A stretch of 64,000 bases of DNA from Paenibacillus polymyxa (GCF_015710975.1 NZ_CP049783.1:5342001-5406000), one strand, 5' to 3'; positions 42,548 to 52,684 are shown, counted from the first letter of the stretch. The notes: generated by a model from the sequence alone, not told the origin. A program made the numbers and translations.

Positions 42548-44254
42548 TTGAGTACAAAAGTGCAAGCTGTTCAAACTAAAACTAAAACTAAAACCAAATC
42601 CGATACAAAAGGAGCCGACCTTGTTGTCGACTGTTTGATTAAGCAAGGGGTTACGCATATTTTTGGCATTCCAGGTGCCAAAATCGATTCTGTTTTTGAT
42701 GTTCTTCAAGATCGGGGTCCAGAATTGATCGTATGCCGCCATGAACAAAATGCCGCCTTTATGGCAGCAGCGGTCGGTCGATTAACTGGTAAGCCGGGTG
42801 TATGCATTGTTACCTCGGGTCCAGGCGCGTCTAACTTGGCGACAGGACTTGTCACCGCGAATGCAGAAAGTGATCCTGTCGTCGCCATTGCAGGTGCAGT
42901 CCCAAGATCGGAACGCCTGAAACGCACACATCAATCTATGGATAATGCCGGACTATTCGAACCTATCACTAAATACAGTGTAGAAGTAGAACACCCTGAT
43001 AATGTACCGGAAGCCATTGCTAATGCATTTCGGATTGCGACCTCAGCCCAGCCTGGAGCCACATTCGTCAGCCTGCCGCAGGACGTGTTGACTTCGTCAT
43101 CCGAAGTAACAGTCATTGAGAAGGTTTCCCTTCCCCAGCTTGGGACTGCACCCGCCGAGCTCATCAAACAAGTCGCAGACCAAATCAGAAAAGCCAAACT
43201 GCCCGTACTTCTTCTCGGTATGAAAGCCAGCACGCCTGAAGCCACCGCAGCTATCCGTGCTCTTATTCGAGATACAGATCTGCCTGTTGTCGAAACCTTC
43301 CAGGCCGCTGGAGCCATCTCCCGTGAACTGGAAGACCACTATTTTGGAAGAGTGGGGCTGTTCCAAAATCAACCGGGTGATATGCTGCTTGGAGCCGCAG
43401 ATTTGGTACTGACGATTGGCTATGATCCTATCGAATACGACCCAAAAAACTGGAACATCCCGGCAAATCGAACACTCATTCATCTGGATGACCATCAAGC
43501 CGATATTGATCATGATTATCAACCGGACTACGAGTTAATCGGGAACATAGGTCTGATTGTGAGTGGCCTCGCAGAAGAGTTGCCTACCTTAAAGCTACCT
43601 AAATCCTCCTGCGACCAATTGAATCGTCTACGCCATGATCTGAACGAGCAAGCAGCTGTTCCAGCCCACAAGCATGATTTTCTGATTCATCCATTACAAT
43701 TTATTCGCACACTTCGCAGTCTGATTGATGATAACATCACAGTCACCTGTGATGTCGGTTCACACTACATTTGGATGGCACGGTATTTCCGTTCGTATGA
43801 ACCGCGACGCCTGCTATTCAGCAACGGAATGCAGACGTTGGGCGTAGCACTGCCTTGGGGGATTGCCGCTACACTCGTCAACCCCGGTCAAAAAGTCGTG
43901 TCTATTTCTGGAGACGGAGGATTTCTGTTTTCATCCATGGAGCTCGAAACCGCTGTACGTCTTAACTCACCGCTAGTGCATATTGTATGGAGAGATGGTA
44001 CCTATGACATGGTCGCCTTTCAACAACAGATTAAATACGGCAGAACGTCTGGCGTAAAATTTGGAGATGTCGATGTCGTGAAATATGCGGAAAGCTTTGG
44101 GGCCACTGGATTACGCGTCCACTCTCCTGAAGAACTGGAAAACGTATTGCAGCAAGCTCTTCATACGGATGGCCCTGTGGTCGTTGATATTCCGATTGAT
44201 TATCAAGATAATATCCAGTTGGGACGCAAACTGCTACCAAATCAATTAAACTAA
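42548..44254 (+). CDS. alsS: Acetolactate synthase, catabolic
   Basis: 568 residues from a TTG (42548) after AAGAGGTGG; the open frame runs 30 codons further upstream without a site. It joins two pyruvates to acetolactate in overflow metabolism. The N-terminal domain has [13 protein letters not shown] and the catalytic Glu in [11 protein letters not shown]. The C-terminal Mg-TPP site is [19 protein letters not shown], then [17 protein letters not shown]. High similarity to B. subtilis AlsS throughout ([15 protein letters not shown]) separates it from the anabolic FAD-dependent IlvB. A Lys-Thr run (TKTKTKTK) precedes the domain. alsD follows; no alsR-like LysR gene is adjacent. Confidence 0.96.
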   Translation: MSTKVQAVQTKTKTKTKSDTKGADLVVDCLIKQGVTHIFGIPGAKIDSVFDVLQDRGPELIVCRHEQNAAFMAAAVGRLTGKPGVCIVTSGPGASNLATGLVTANAESDPVVAIAGAVPRSERLKRTHQSMDNAGLFEPITKYSVEVEHPDNVPEAIANAFRIATSAQPGATFVSLPQDVLTSSSEVTVIEKVSLPQLGTAPAELIKQVADQIRKAKLPVLLLGMKASTPEATAAIRALIRDTDLPVVETFQAAGAISRELEDHYFGRVGLFQNQPGDMLLGAADLVLTIGYDPIEYDPKNWNIPANRTLIHLDDHQADIDHDYQPDYELIGNIGLIVSGLAEELPTLKLPKSSCDQLNRLRHDLNEQAAVPAHKHDFLIHPLQFIRTLRSLIDDNITVTCDVGSHYIWMARYFRSYEPRRLLFSNGMQTLGVALPWGIAATLVNPGQKVVSISGDGGFLFSSMELETAVRLNSPLVHIVWRDGTYDMVAFQQQIKYGRTSGVKFGDVDVVKYAESFGATGLRVHSPEELENVLQQALHTDGPVVVDIPIDYQDNIQLGRKLLPNQLN

Positions 44255-44417
44255 CTTTTACCGAGACTTTCTCGTGACGGTTTCGTGACAATTAAAGAGC
44301 AACACGTTATTTTTTATAATTTTTTTGAGCTATTTGTGTTATTTACTGAAACATTACGTTTATTATTGAAAAAGAAAGAAAATGAATGCATACAATTACA
44401 AAAGGAAGTGTATTACC

Positions 44418-45164
44418 ATGACCGTTGCAGGACTGGAAACCAAGCAAGAAACTGATCATGATATTTACCAAACGTCCACTATGCTTGCTCTATTAGATGG
44501 TCTTTATGATGGAGTTGTTGCCTTTGAGGAGCTGCAAAAGCACGGGGATTTCGGAATTGGTACCTTTGATCAACTGAATGGCGAGATGATCGCGTTCGAT
44601 GGTGAATTTTATCACTTGCTTCCAGACGGTACGGCCCATCGCGTAAAACCGGAAGAAACTACTCCGTTTTCCACCGTCACCTTTTTCCGCGAAGATTTCA
44701 CATATACTATTGACCATCCCATGCATCGTGAAGAGCTGGAAGCTTTGCTGCTAAAGCTGTTTCCAAGCCGTAATCTGTTCTATGCCTTCCGTATGGATGG
44801 CACTTTTCGTGAAGTAAAGACACGTACTGTGCCTCATCAAGTGAAGCCTTACAAACCATTTATCGAAGCAACCAAGTCACAGCCTACCTTTACTTTTAAT
44901 GACGCTTCCGGCGTGATCACAGGCTTTTGGACACCTGCTTATGCCCAAGGGATTGGAGTAGCCGGATTTCATCTCCATTTTATTAATGATGAACGTACTG
45001 GAGGCGGGCATGTTTTTGATTTTGTTGTCGACAAGTGCACAATCCGTATTTGTCAAAAATCCAATCTACATCTTGTGCTGCCCGATACACCAGATTACTT
45101 GAAGGCTAATTTGTCCAGAGTAGACTTGGAGAAAGAAATCGCTGTTACTGAAGGTGCACAATAA
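44418..45164 (+). CDS. alsD: Alpha-acetolactate decarboxylase
   Basis: 248 residues from the ATG at 44418, after AAGGAAG; an ATG 12 codons earlier lacks a site. It converts acetolactate to acetoin. The zinc ligands are visible as His185 and His187 in GFHLHFIND and His198 in GGGHVFDF, the same 2/11 spacing as in characterised enzymes. TSTMLALLDGLYDG and FGIGTFDQLNGEMIAFDGEFY are conserved. It lies 163 bases behind alsS, probably in the same transcript, and ends at a strong terminator. Confidence 0.96.
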   Translation: MTVAGLETKQETDHDIYQTSTMLALLDGLYDGVVAFEELQKHGDFGIGTFDQLNGEMIAFDGEFYHLLPDGTAHRVKPEETTPFSTVTFFREDFTYTIDHPMHREELEALLLKLFPSRNLFYAFRMDGTFREVKTRTVPHQVKPYKPFIEATKSQPTFTFNDASGVITGFWTPAYAQGIGVAGFHLHFINDERTGGGHVFDFVVDKCTIRICQKSNLHLVLPDTPDYLKANLSRVDLEKEIAVTEGAQ

Positions 45165-45216
45165 TTACGCATATAGCTCATCAAGGTACGGTCTCTTAGC
45201 TAGACAATAAAAAAGC

Positions 45217-45268
45217 AAAAGATCACAGTCAGAAAATGAGGCTACTGCTCTCTGACTGTGATCTTTTT
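45217..45268. terminator. Bidirectional intrinsic terminator after alsD
   Basis: 17-bp arms AAAAGATCACAGTCAGA (45217-45233) and TCTGACTGTGATCTTTT (45251-45267) lie between alsD and the convergent TPR gene. Confidence 0.88.
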
Positions 45269-45319
45269 ATGTAGGCAATATATATACACAATGCCGCTTA
45301 TGCTCTCACTCCGGCCTAC

Positions 45320-45805
45320 TTATTCCTCGATCTGGTCTAACTTATCAGCATAATATTGAATGGCACGGGAGTACTCCTGTAATGTTATGTCTGCGGTCGT
45401 TTCAGCCAACTCCATGAGCAGCCCCTCCATGGCCTTCCCGTGTTCCCCCAGATTATATAACACCATAGCGTAGAATACCCGAAACGGTCTGTAATCCGGA
45501 AATTCATTCATTCCTGTGTCCAACCACGCTTTCGCCTTGGCGTAATCCCCTAATACACGATATGTACTGCTTAATCCTAGGATGGCTCCTCTCCTGGAAT
45601 CTGCGGCTAGTGCCATACCTAGGCTTTTTTCATAAAAGGGAACCGCCTCCCTTTCCATGCCCAATACGTCGTGCGTCCAGGCTGTCTGATACCATAACTC
45701 CGCTTCTTTCGGCTCCTGCTCAAGGGCCTCTAATAAAAGCTCACGTGCTTCCATTGCCTGTCCTGTACGTCTTAGATCGCTGACTTTTGCAATCATTTGT
45801 TCCAT
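45320..45805 (-). CDS. TPR-repeat protein
   Basis: 161 residues, almost wholly tetratricopeptide-like helix pairs: RRTGQAMEARELLLEALEQEPKEAELWYQTAW, MEREAVPFYEKSLG, GDYAKAKAWLDTGMNEFPD and YNLGEHGKAMEGLLMELAE. Such small TPR proteins act as scaffolds in the cytosol; the partner is unknown. The ATG at 45805 follows GTGGGG. Unlike the receptor at 31 kb, no peptide ORF follows it. Confidence 0.8.
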   Translation of the reverse strand: MEQMIAKVSDLRRTGQAMEARELLLEALEQEPKEAELWYQTAWTHDVLGMEREAVPFYEKSLGMALAADSRRGAILGLSSTYRVLGDYAKAKAWLDTGMNEFPDYRPFRVFYAMVLYNLGEHGKAMEGLLMELAETTADITLQEYSRAIQYYADKLDQIEE

Positions 45806-45905
45806 GCTAATTCCCCACTTTTTTCTTGACTATTTCCTTGAGATACATGTTACCCGACATTTGAATACGATGTAAATGGAGATTCTCAAATATAATGAAG
45901 CGCAC

Positions 45906-45931
45906 AAAAAGACTCTCCGCTTAGGAGAGTC
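45906..45931 (-). terminator. Intrinsic terminator of the subtilisin gene
   Basis: On the minus strand GACTCTCC pairs with GGAGAGTC across a five-base loop, followed by TTTTT. It lies 22 bases past the stop. Confidence 0.82.
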
Positions 45932-45952
45932 GTTATAGTCCGTTGTTACGAC

Positions 45953-46933
45953 TTATTTAACCTTCAACGATGCTGTACTCAATATTCCCGCTACACGTTG
46001 CGTGTCGAAAATACGGGAAAGCTCCTCCACTGCTGTCAAGTACAGCAGGCCGTTGCCCTCCATCTTAGGAGAATTGCCGAGTGGAATTGTGCGTTTGATG
46101 AGTTGGGCGTATAATTCCGGTTCGGTGAGATCACGCTCAAAGCTCGCATTCGCCAACTGCTTAATCAACGCCAATGCACCTGCTACGTGCGGAGTAGCCA
46201 TCGATGTTCCGCTAAAGGTCGCATATTTCCCGCCCGGAACTGTGGACAAAATATCTTCTCCTGGTGCAACCAAATCCACCTCATTATTAGAATTACTGAA
46301 CTCTGAGGCGTGTCTGTCAAAGTTGATAGCACCTACGCTGATCACTTCATTATAGCAGCCAGGGTAGCCGAGCTCGTCCGTTCTGTCGTCACCGTCTCCC
46401 TCATTTCCAGCTGCACAGATGACCAGGATTTGGCTGGCTACAGCCTTTTTTACTGCTTCATGAAGCTCAGGCACATCCTCAGGGCCACCAAGCGACATTG
46501 AGATGATGTCTGCCTTTTGCTCAATCGCATAATAGATACCTTGGATGATCCAGTCATATTGACCGGAGCCCTGCTTGTTTAGCACTTTGATGATGAGCAG
46601 ATCTGCCTCTGGGGCGACACCTACGACACCATTCTCATTTTCCGCTGCCGCAATGGTTCCTGCCACATGTGTACCGTGACCGTTGTAATCCTTGAAAATT
46701 TCCGGATCACCTTCGTCATCATCCGTGAAATTGCGGCCACCAATAATGCGTGCCTTCAGATCCGGATGGTCCGCATCACAGCCCGTGTCCAGTACCGCCA
46801 CCTTTACTCCTCGGCCTCGAGTCTGGTTCCATACCGCAGGTGCCTGGATCATCTCCACCCCTCGCGGTATTTCATTCACTTGTTGCTCCTGCTTGATCAC
46901 TTGGTAAGGAATGATATGCACTTTACGTTCCAT
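45953..46933 (-). CDS. isp: Intracellular subtilisin-type serine protease
   Basis: 326 residues with no signal peptide. The short N-terminal extension contains IIPYQV (the LIPY-type propeptide that blocks the active site in intracellular subtilisins). The catalytic triad is Asp49 (VAVLDTGCD), His86 (YNGHGTHVAG) and Ser244 (FSGTSMATPHVAG), with the oxyanion Asn in CAAGNEGDGDD. It degrades cytosolic proteins in stationary phase after propeptide removal. The ATG at 46933 follows GAAGGAGGG. Single gene with its own terminator. Confidence 0.95.
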   Translation of the reverse strand: MERKVHIIPYQVIKQEQQVNEIPRGVEMIQAPAVWNQTRGRGVKVAVLDTGCDADHPDLKARIIGGRNFTDDDEGDPEIFKDYNGHGTHVAGTIAAAENENGVVGVAPEADLLIIKVLNKQGSGQYDWIIQGIYYAIEQKADIISMSLGGPEDVPELHEAVKKAVASQILVICAAGNEGDGDDRTDELGYPGCYNEVISVGAINFDRHASEFSNSNNEVDLVAPGEDILSTVPGGKYATFSGTSMATPHVAGALALIKQLANASFERDLTEPELYAQLIKRTIPLGNSPKMEGNGLLYLTAVEELSRIFDTQRVAGILSTASLKVK

Positions 46934-47065
46934 CTTATTCCCTCCTTCATGGATTCAATTGGAAACCATCCGTCTTTGAAACTTTGAAAACCTCTACTGC
47001 ATTCGAGGTTACTATATTCTAGCAATTTTTGAAAAGTTTGAACATCCCAATTTGCTTATTTTTGC

Positions 47066-47111
47066 AAAAAAAAAACAGACATCAACCAAATCAATTGGGA
47101 AATGTCTGCTC
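47066..47111 (-). terminator. Intrinsic terminator of the second MATE gene
   Basis: On the minus strand AGACAT pairs with ATGTCT around a loop that can itself pair (CCAATT/GATTTGG), followed by ten T. Confidence 0.75.
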
Positions 47112-47128
47112 TAGTCCCTCTATGAGCC

Positions 47129-48523
47129 TTAGATTGATTCCGCTTGTAGCTCAGCCTTAGATAACAACGATTTGTGCTGCCATTTCCGGCCTTTCCAGCG
47201 TAAATAGTGAAAAATACCTCGTACCCATTCATCGCATGCATGTGCTATCCACACACCCAGAACACCATATCCCATATGAATGCCTAGCACATATGCTAGC
47301 GGGATTTTGATCCCCCACATTGAAATAATGGCCATCATTAAGGGGAACTGAACATCTCCTGCTGCTCGCAGGGAGTTAATGACCACGTGATTGAACACAC
47401 GGCCCGGCTCCAGCAATATACAGAACAACAAAATCGCTGCCCCTAATTGAATGATCGCTGGCTCGTCCGTAAAGATCGCCATCACTTCATATCGGAAAAA
47501 GGATACAGCCACGATCACAGCAATCGTAATGACTAGTGACCATTTCAGGCTTCGCAAAAGTTGATGATATGCTTTTTCCTTGTCTCCAGCTCCAATCAGG
47601 CGAGCCACAATAATTTCGGTTCCCTCGCCAACGGCCATTCCAAATACCATAAAAAAGTACACAATCGTATTCGTATAAAAATGAGTTGCAATCGCTGTTG
47701 TACCCATAAAGCTGACAAATCGGGTCACCATCATTTGACTAAGCTGATAAGAAAGCCATTCCAGTCCAGCAGGAATCCCAATTTTAAGGATCGCCACCAG
47801 CTTGCTCCATTGAAGCTGTACATAATATTGGATACGAATCGGCGCACTTACACGTTTGTACAGCAGGATAAAAATCCACACACATGCGACGACGCGGCTA
47901 ATAACCGTTGAAATCGCTGCTCCCGCCACTCCCATTTGCGGCAGACCAAACCAGCCGTATATGAGCAATGCATTTCCCACAACATGCAATATATTCATGC
48001 CGATGCCTACGATCATCGTATCTTTGGTAAAACCATGCGAGCGAATGACCGGCCCTGCGGTTAGCATAAGGGCTTCCAAAAAAAGCGAACCCCCTGCCAG
48101 CATCATATAGATTTCTGCATTTTCCTTAATGGTCGGAGTAATATGATAGAAGGATAGTAAAAAATCCCGGCTCACGATAAACATCAAACTCAGCGCCAGG
48201 CCAAATACCAGATTAAAGGTTAGTGCCGATGCGGTAACACGGCTTGCGTCCACATGCTTTTGCGCACCTAATAACTGAGCAATGATCACACCTACTCCAA
48301 GACCAAGCAGATTGAAGAGTATAATCGTAAATTCAATTAACTGTCTGGATACACCGACAGCCGATACAACCTCATCTGAAACATGGCTAAGCATGAACGT
48401 ATCCACGCTACCCATCAAAATATGAAATAGCATTTCTATGAAGATCGGCCAAGTAATCGCGAAAACCGTCATCGTTTTAACGGCCTGCGCTTGCTTGGAG
48501 CCACTTTCCTGCGACAATGACAT
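47129..48523 (-). CDS. MATE-family efflux transporter (second copy)
   Basis: 464 residues, about twelve membrane helices. The N-terminus FAITWPIFIEMLFHILMGSVDTFMLSHVSDEVVSAVGVS is characteristic, and the second half begins GIPAGLEWLSYQLSQMMVTRF. It is only distantly similar to the MATE protein at 12.4-13.7 kb. The ATG at 48523 follows GGGAGG. It is downstream of fosB and a phosphotransferase gene on the same strand, 68 bases from fosB, suggesting a role in export of toxic compounds. Confidence 0.92.
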   Translation of the reverse strand: MSLSQESGSKQAQAVKTMTVFAITWPIFIEMLFHILMGSVDTFMLSHVSDEVVSAVGVSRQLIEFTIILFNLLGLGVGVIIAQLLGAQKHVDASRVTASALTFNLVFGLALSLMFIVSRDFLLSFYHITPTIKENAEIYMMLAGGSLFLEALMLTAGPVIRSHGFTKDTMIVGIGMNILHVVGNALLIYGWFGLPQMGVAGAAISTVISRVVACVWIFILLYKRVSAPIRIQYYVQLQWSKLVAILKIGIPAGLEWLSYQLSQMMVTRFVSFMGTTAIATHFYTNTIVYFFMVFGMAVGEGTEIIVARLIGAGDKEKAYHQLLRSLKWSLVITIAVIVAVSFFRYEVMAIFTDEPAIIQLGAAILLFCILLEPGRVFNHVVINSLRAAGDVQFPLMMAIISMWGIKIPLAYVLGIHMGYGVLGVWIAHACDEWVRGIFHYLRWKGRKWQHKSLLSKAELQAESI

Positions 48524-48591
48524 ACTTCTGTATTCCTCCCGCTTCCGTATGTAAATCCAAATTTACCCATACATTTTTTGATAACGCTTAC

Positions 48592-49014
48592 TTATTGGTA
48601 AAAAATCATATGTTTTTTATCATTTTTATAATATTCCAAGCGGTCCTGCAATTGTCCTGTGTGGAATTCGAACTTGTGTCCGTCTGGATCTGTAAAATAG
48701 ACTGATCTTTTATCCTGTTCATTTCGCTCCCGTCCGGGCAGAATAGGGACATTAAGAGTTTTCAGCTTGTTAAGCATACTTTCAAAATCCGCTTCCGCTA
48801 CTGAAAATGCAATATGCGTGTAGGAATGATGAATTTCATTTCTAGGAATATCCTCTTCCACATTGAGAGCCAACCACATTCCCAGGCAATCCAGATAAGC
48901 CAGCTTGCGTCCTTTAACGAGCAGTTTTCCATCTAGTACATTTTGATAGAATTGTATAGACTTCTCCAAATTAGACACCGAAAAGCAAATGTGATTCCAT
49001 CCTTGTATGCTCAT
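48592..49014 (-). CDS. fosB: Metallothiol transferase FosB-like (fosfomycin resistance)
   Basis: 140 residues from the ATG at 49014. A vicinal-oxygen-chelate enzyme that in Bacillales adds bacillithiol or cysteine to fosfomycin. The metal ligands fit FosB: His8 ([10 protein letters not shown]), His67 (SYTHIAFSV) and Glu116 (GHKFEFHTG). [39 protein letters not shown] follows the FosB pattern nearly exactly, in pieces from about 91. It starts 14 bases after the phosphotransferase stop. Resistance activity is predicted, not shown. Confidence 0.9.
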   Translation of the reverse strand: MSIQGWNHICFSVSNLEKSIQFYQNVLDGKLLVKGRKLAYLDCLGMWLALNVEEDIPRNEIHHSYTHIAFSVAEADFESMLNKLKTLNVPILPGRERNEQDKRSVYFTDPDGHKFEFHTGQLQDRLEYYKNDKKHMIFYQ

Positions 49015-49028
49015 GCTTCCTATTCCTT

Positions 49029-49880
49029 TCAACGAACCCTGTTCAGCCAGTAATTCCATGCTTCTGTATATTGGTCTAGATCTTCCGGATGATGGCGAAT
49101 GCAGGTAGCTATACGAAAGTATAATCCCTGTAGCACTTCCCTGTTCAGCTCATATTCCCCTGTCATCTCTGGACTAAGCTTATCTACTGCCGGCAAAATG
49201 GTATCGATGGTCAGCCTATCCGGTGAAGAACAAAAGGCATATATCAAATCATACAGAGGTTCTCCCACCACTGGATCAGGGTCAATAATACCTGTCAATG
49301 TACCATTTTCGGCAAACACAAAATTATGTACTCCGAAATCGCCATGAAGCAAATATTTAATATTCCGTTGCGGTGATCCGGCCACAAGAGTGTGGATGAA
49401 CCGATGATTTTCTAAGGGTAAGACGTCTTGTATAATCTTTTCGGATTCTTTCGTTCTGTGGAGCAAAAAATCTCTCCATTCCACAAACGGATGATCCGAA
49501 TAACCATACTTGTGTTCCTCTCGAAGGGATTTGTAGTGTGCAATGACCTCTGTCGCCAGACTGAGCAGCAAATCACCCTTATTTCTTTCACTATATTGCC
49601 TAGTGAACCCTGGCTTGAACGCATATACCAAATAACGATGCAGGGAATCTACATAAATCACTCGAGATAGCTTCTCAATCTGTGCATAGGTAAGCAAAAA
49701 TTCTGCCTCGGCTTTTACAATCGCGGGATCATTTTGCTTAATGACATATCGTGGTCTGGTACCGTCCATGACAACAACCACTTCACTCGAAGTTCCGCCA
49801 GTCAGCGGTTTGAGATTTTGCATATGGCTTTCAAGCACGCCTGCTTCATACAGCTCATTCAGGATAAATTGAATGTCCAT
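49029..49880 (-). CDS. Aminoglycoside phosphotransferase-family kinase
   Basis: 283 residues from the ATG at 49880, after AGGGAGG; the open frame is longer. Protein-kinase-like fold: [14 protein letters not shown] (nucleotide loop), YVIKQND (Lys), catalytic loop [13 protein letters not shown] and metal-binding [18 protein letters not shown]. The APH family covers antibiotic kinases and many metabolic small-molecule kinases, so the substrate cannot be assigned. Context with fosB and a MATE pump hints at a resistance role. Confidence 0.88.
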   Translation of the reverse strand: MDIQFILNELYEAGVLESHMQNLKPLTGGTSSEVVVVMDGTRPRYVIKQNDPAIVKAEAEFLLTYAQIEKLSRVIYVDSLHRYLVYAFKPGFTRQYSERNKGDLLLSLATEVIAHYKSLREEHKYGYSDHPFVEWRDFLLHRTKESEKIIQDVLPLENHRFIHTLVAGSPQRNIKYLLHGDFGVHNFVFAENGTLTGIIDPDPVVGEPLYDLIYAFCSSPDRLTIDTILPAVDKLSPEMTGEYELNREVLQGLYFRIATCIRHHPEDLDQYTEAWNYWLNRVR

Positions 49881-49983
49881 GTAAAACCTCCCTATGCATC
49901 TGATCCATAAATAATACGACAAATAATGCGGCTGGCGCTTCGGATTGCTAATCTAGCCCACCTGTTCGCCAGCCATTCTTTTC

Positions 49984-50787
49984 TTACAAATATATTTTTT
50001 CACGCTCCGCATAGATTTCAAGCGCCCGCTCCATCTTATGGACATAGGCCTTATCCTGACTGGTACATAGAAAAGTGACATGTCCCTCCTGCAATTGGCC
50101 CGTTGTCAACGGAGCTGCCAGTAAATTACGCTCGGACAGCACCTGTTTCAAGCGTTTGACCGTTCCCTGGCTCCCGTCAATAAGCTGAATATGAGAAGGC
50201 AGCAGTTCTCTCAAAATTTCCTTATAGAATGGATAATGTGTACATCCCAATACGACCGTACCATAGACGTCTAAGTTAAACGAAGACAGCTTATGGTTAA
50301 AATAATTGAACAATTCCGTACGGTCAAAATTCAACTGTTCGCAATATTGTACGAGCTCCGGCAAAGGCAATGAATCCACACTTCCGTGATCGTCAACTCT
50401 GGATACCAGTGCTGCATAACCAGATTGTTTTAATGTCAACGGTGTCGCCAGCACCAGAACTCTTTTACCATTGGCTCGGTTCATCTCGACCGCTGGCTTC
50501 ACGGCTGGTTCCATTCCGATAATCGGAAATTTATATTCCTTCCTTAGCTCCGCCACCGCGATACTTGTAGCCGTATTGCAGGCAATCACCAATGCCTTAA
50601 TATCCTCTTTTAGAATCGTTTGCACCGAAGCCTTGACATAACCAAGCACCTCTTGGGGTGTTTTCGTTCCATAAGGAACATGAAGCGTATCCGCCATGTA
50701 AACAAAATTTTCGTTTGGCAAACGTCTTAGCGCCTCAGACAATACTGTAATTCCACCCAATCCCGAATCAAAAAAACCTATCTTCAA
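49984..50787 (-). CDS. murI: Glutamate racemase
   Basis: About 267 residues from a TTG at 50787 (AAAGGTGAG upstream), which gives the usual N-terminus KIGFFDSGLGGITVL. The frame also contains ATGs at 50844 and 50838 with an AGGAAGG site, adding up to 19 non-conserved residues, so the start is open. It makes D-glutamate for peptidoglycan. Both catalytic cysteines are present: VIACNTATS and VLGCTHYPFY. Single gene on the minus strand, divergent from the azoreductase. Confidence 0.93.
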   Translation of the reverse strand: MKIGFFDSGLGGITVLSEALRRLPNENFVYMADTLHVPYGTKTPQEVLGYVKASVQTILKEDIKALVIACNTATSIAVAELRKEYKFPIIGMEPAVKPAVEMNRANGKRVLVLATPLTLKQSGYAALVSRVDDHGSVDSLPLPELVQYCEQLNFDRTELFNYFNHKLSSFNLDVYGTVVLGCTHYPFYKEILRELLPSHIQLIDGSQGTVKRLKQVLSERNLLAAPLTTGQLQEGHVTFLCTSQDKAYVHKMERALEIYAEREKIYL

Positions 50788-50989
50788 GCTACTCACCTTT
50801 TTTCGTTCAACTATGGTGTTAAATCTTGATGGCACCATGTTCATTTCCTTCCTCGCCTATCCAAGCATACTCTTAATTAGACTTTACATTTAAATTTTAC
50901 CGCAAAACTGATATTTTGCAAAAGAAACACGTAAATTTCACAGTGTAAAAAATAAAGCAGCTTTTCAAAGTAAATTTAATATAGAAGTG

Positions 50990-51019
50990 TTGACAGATAT
51001 TATCTTTATATTGTAATAT
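50990..51019 (+). promoter_or_regulatory. SigA-type promoter of the azoreductase gene
   Basis: TTGACA (50990-50995) and TAATAT (51014-51019) with an 18-base spacer, 58 bases before the start codon. Confidence 0.65.
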
Positions 51020-51077
51020 TACGTGGTAACTTACTAACTAAACTTACTTATTCAACTTACTTAGGGGGAAATAAATC

Positions 51078-51704
51078 ATGTCTAAAGTATTATTTGTCAA
51101 AGCTAATGATCGTACAGCTGAAGAATCTGCAACAGTTAAATTGTATAACGCATTCGTGGAAAGCTACAAGTTTTCCCACCCATCTGATGAAATCACTGAG
51201 CTGGACCTGTTCTCCGTCGAGCTTCCTTATCTGAACGCTAACATGATCAACGGCACGTTCAAATCCGCAAGAGGCATGGAGCTGAACGCAGAAGAAGCTC
51301 GCCTGGCAAACATCGCTAATGGTTATCTGGATCAATTCTTGGCAGCAGACAAAGTCGTATTTGCTTTCCCGCTCTGGAATATGACGATTCCAGCTGTACT
51401 GCACACATACATTGACTACCTGAACCAAGCTGGTAAAACATTCAAATACACTGCTGAAGGTCCTGTAGGTCTTGTAACTGACACTAAAGTAGCCCTGTTG
51501 AATGCAAGAGGCGGCGTTTATTCCGAAGGGCCTGCTGCTGCTGCTGAGATGTCTTTGAACTTCATGAGCAACATCTTAACCTTCTTCGGTGTTAAAGACA
51601 TTGTGAAGGTTGTACTGGAAGGACATAACCAAGCTCCTGACCAAGCACAAGAGATCGTTGCTTCTGCCGTACAACGTGCAGTAGACGCAGCAAAATCGTT
51701 CTAA
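51078..51704 (+). CDS. azoR: FMN-dependent NADH-azoreductase
   Basis: 208 residues with a flavodoxin-like fold. The FMN site includes FAFPLWNMTIPAVLHTYIDYLNQAGKTFKYTAEGPVGL in segments from about residue 94 and LLNARGGVYS near 137. The family reduces azo dyes and quinones by two-electron transfer and protects from thiol-reactive quinones; Bacillus members are induced by such compounds. The ATG follows AGGGGG. Single gene with a clear promoter and terminator. Confidence 0.93.
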   Translation: MSKVLFVKANDRTAEESATVKLYNAFVESYKFSHPSDEITELDLFSVELPYLNANMINGTFKSARGMELNAEEARLANIANGYLDQFLAADKVVFAFPLWNMTIPAVLHTYIDYLNQAGKTFKYTAEGPVGLVTDTKVALLNARGGVYSEGPAAAAEMSLNFMSNILTFFGVKDIVKVVLEGHNQAPDQAQEIVASAVQRAVDAAKSF

Positions 51705-51714
51705 TTATATATAT

Positions 51715-51768
51715 GAAAAAAGAGGATGTCCGCACCCTTTACGGGATGGAAATCCTCTTTTTTTTTGC
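51715..51768. terminator. Intrinsic terminator of azoR
   Basis: AAAAGAGGAT pairs with ATCCTCTTTT and is followed by a long T run on the plus strand. Confidence 0.85.
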
Positions 51769-51782
51769 TACAAAATACAAAA

Positions 51783-51824
51783 ACACGTGCTCCCCTGATC
51801 TGTGATCAAGTAAGAAGCACGTGT
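51783..51824 (-). terminator. Intrinsic terminator of the secreted-protein gene
   Basis: On the minus strand ACACGTGCT pairs with AGCACGTGT, with an inner TGATC/GATCA stem, followed by TTTTTG. Confidence 0.75.
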
Positions 51825-51844
51825 CTGTATGAGCTTACCTCTAT

Positions 51845-52354
51845 TTAAGGAATGAACTGCTGCACGATTTTTACAACCCTACCGTCACGAAGCGTAACAT
51901 GGTATGGAAATTGGCTGAGGTCCAGAACATCCTTTTTAGCAAAATCCTTCTCAAACTGTGCCAAAGGAATGGATTCGTTCCATTGCACGTCTGTGTCTTC
52001 TATATTCCCTGTGTGGTCATAAATCTGCACCTCTACCGTAGCATCTGGTGCAACCTGATACACGTCATTTTGTACGGAATTGTTTACGATGTAGTAGCCA
52101 TCCGGCGCTCCATCCAATCCTGTATTTCCTTCATGCTCCACAAATGCTTTGTCTGCTGCTGCGCCTTCGTACCATTCAATCGGGTCTGCTGACAAATAAA
52201 TTTGTCCATCGCGAATGTCCATTTGGTTTATATATACGGTCTCCTGATTTTCAGCAGCTGCTACAGGTGTGTAGCCTTGCGCTGTTGCCCCTGCCGTCGT
52301 AATCAGCATCATCATCAAAGTCAATACGGTCCATTTCGAAGCTAATTTCATCAT
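51845..52354 (-). CDS. Secreted hypothetical protein
   Basis: 169 residues. A signal peptide is plain (basic MKLASK, hydrophobic TVLTLMMMLITTAGATA, cleavage probably near 24-26). The mature part is acidic, with DIRDGQIYLSADPIEWYEG and a VTLRDGRVVKIVQQFIP ending, and reads as a small beta-rich extracellular or wall-associated domain. The ATG at 52354 follows AAGGAGAG. No named family recognised. Confidence 0.75.
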   Translation of the reverse strand: MMKLASKWTVLTLMMMLITTAGATAQGYTPVAAAENQETVYINQMDIRDGQIYLSADPIEWYEGAAADKAFVEHEGNTGLDGAPDGYYIVNNSVQNDVYQVAPDATVEVQIYDHTGNIEDTDVQWNESIPLAQFEKDFAKKDVLDLSQFPYHVTLRDGRVVKIVQQFIP

Positions 52355-52528
52355 GTCTGATCTCTCCTTGCCGTTTGGGTATGTACACGGTGTCTGTAAG
52401 CTTCATTACCCTTGTGTACCTATCATAAACTTTGAACGGTTAAAAAGTGTATCAGATACATAAAAAATAAGTTACGATTTTTTAAGACTTGGTCTTAAAA
52501 CTTGATGACATGTCCTAATTTACCTTTG

Positions 52529-52684
52529 TTATTTTAGTAATCCCACCTGACGTGCCTGTTCCTCGGTGAGAATAAACTCTTCATTATGCCATACCTCGTC
52601 CTCTTTGGTTACAGCAAACATCCCCATAATCTCTGTCCAGATTCCTTTGTCGGCGGCTTCCTTTTGTGTAATGATTATTTTCAT
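52529..52684 (-). CDS. Hypothetical 51-residue protein
   Basis: The ATG at 52684 lies 11 bases after GGAGG; the frame is open for 17 codons more with only a TTG start and no site. The product MKIIITQKEAADKGIWTEI...MFAVTKEDEVWHNEEFILTEEQARQVGLL is acidic and probably a small soluble alpha/beta protein. No family recognised. The 52736-53194 gap to the right holds one hairpin and no credible gene. Confidence 0.55.
   Translation of the reverse strand: MKIIITQKEAADKGIWTEIMGMFAVTKEDEVWHNEEFILTEEQARQVGLLK

Noticed and set aside
42566..42600. Tandem ACTAAA-type repeats at the start of alsS
   Set aside because: They encode a short Thr-Lys run in the disordered N-terminus. There are only a few units, so it is not a meaningful satellite.
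45320..45805. Second TPR gene as another quorum-sensing receptor
   Set aside because: It is short, and the bases after its stop hold only the alsD terminator; no signal-peptide ORF was found.
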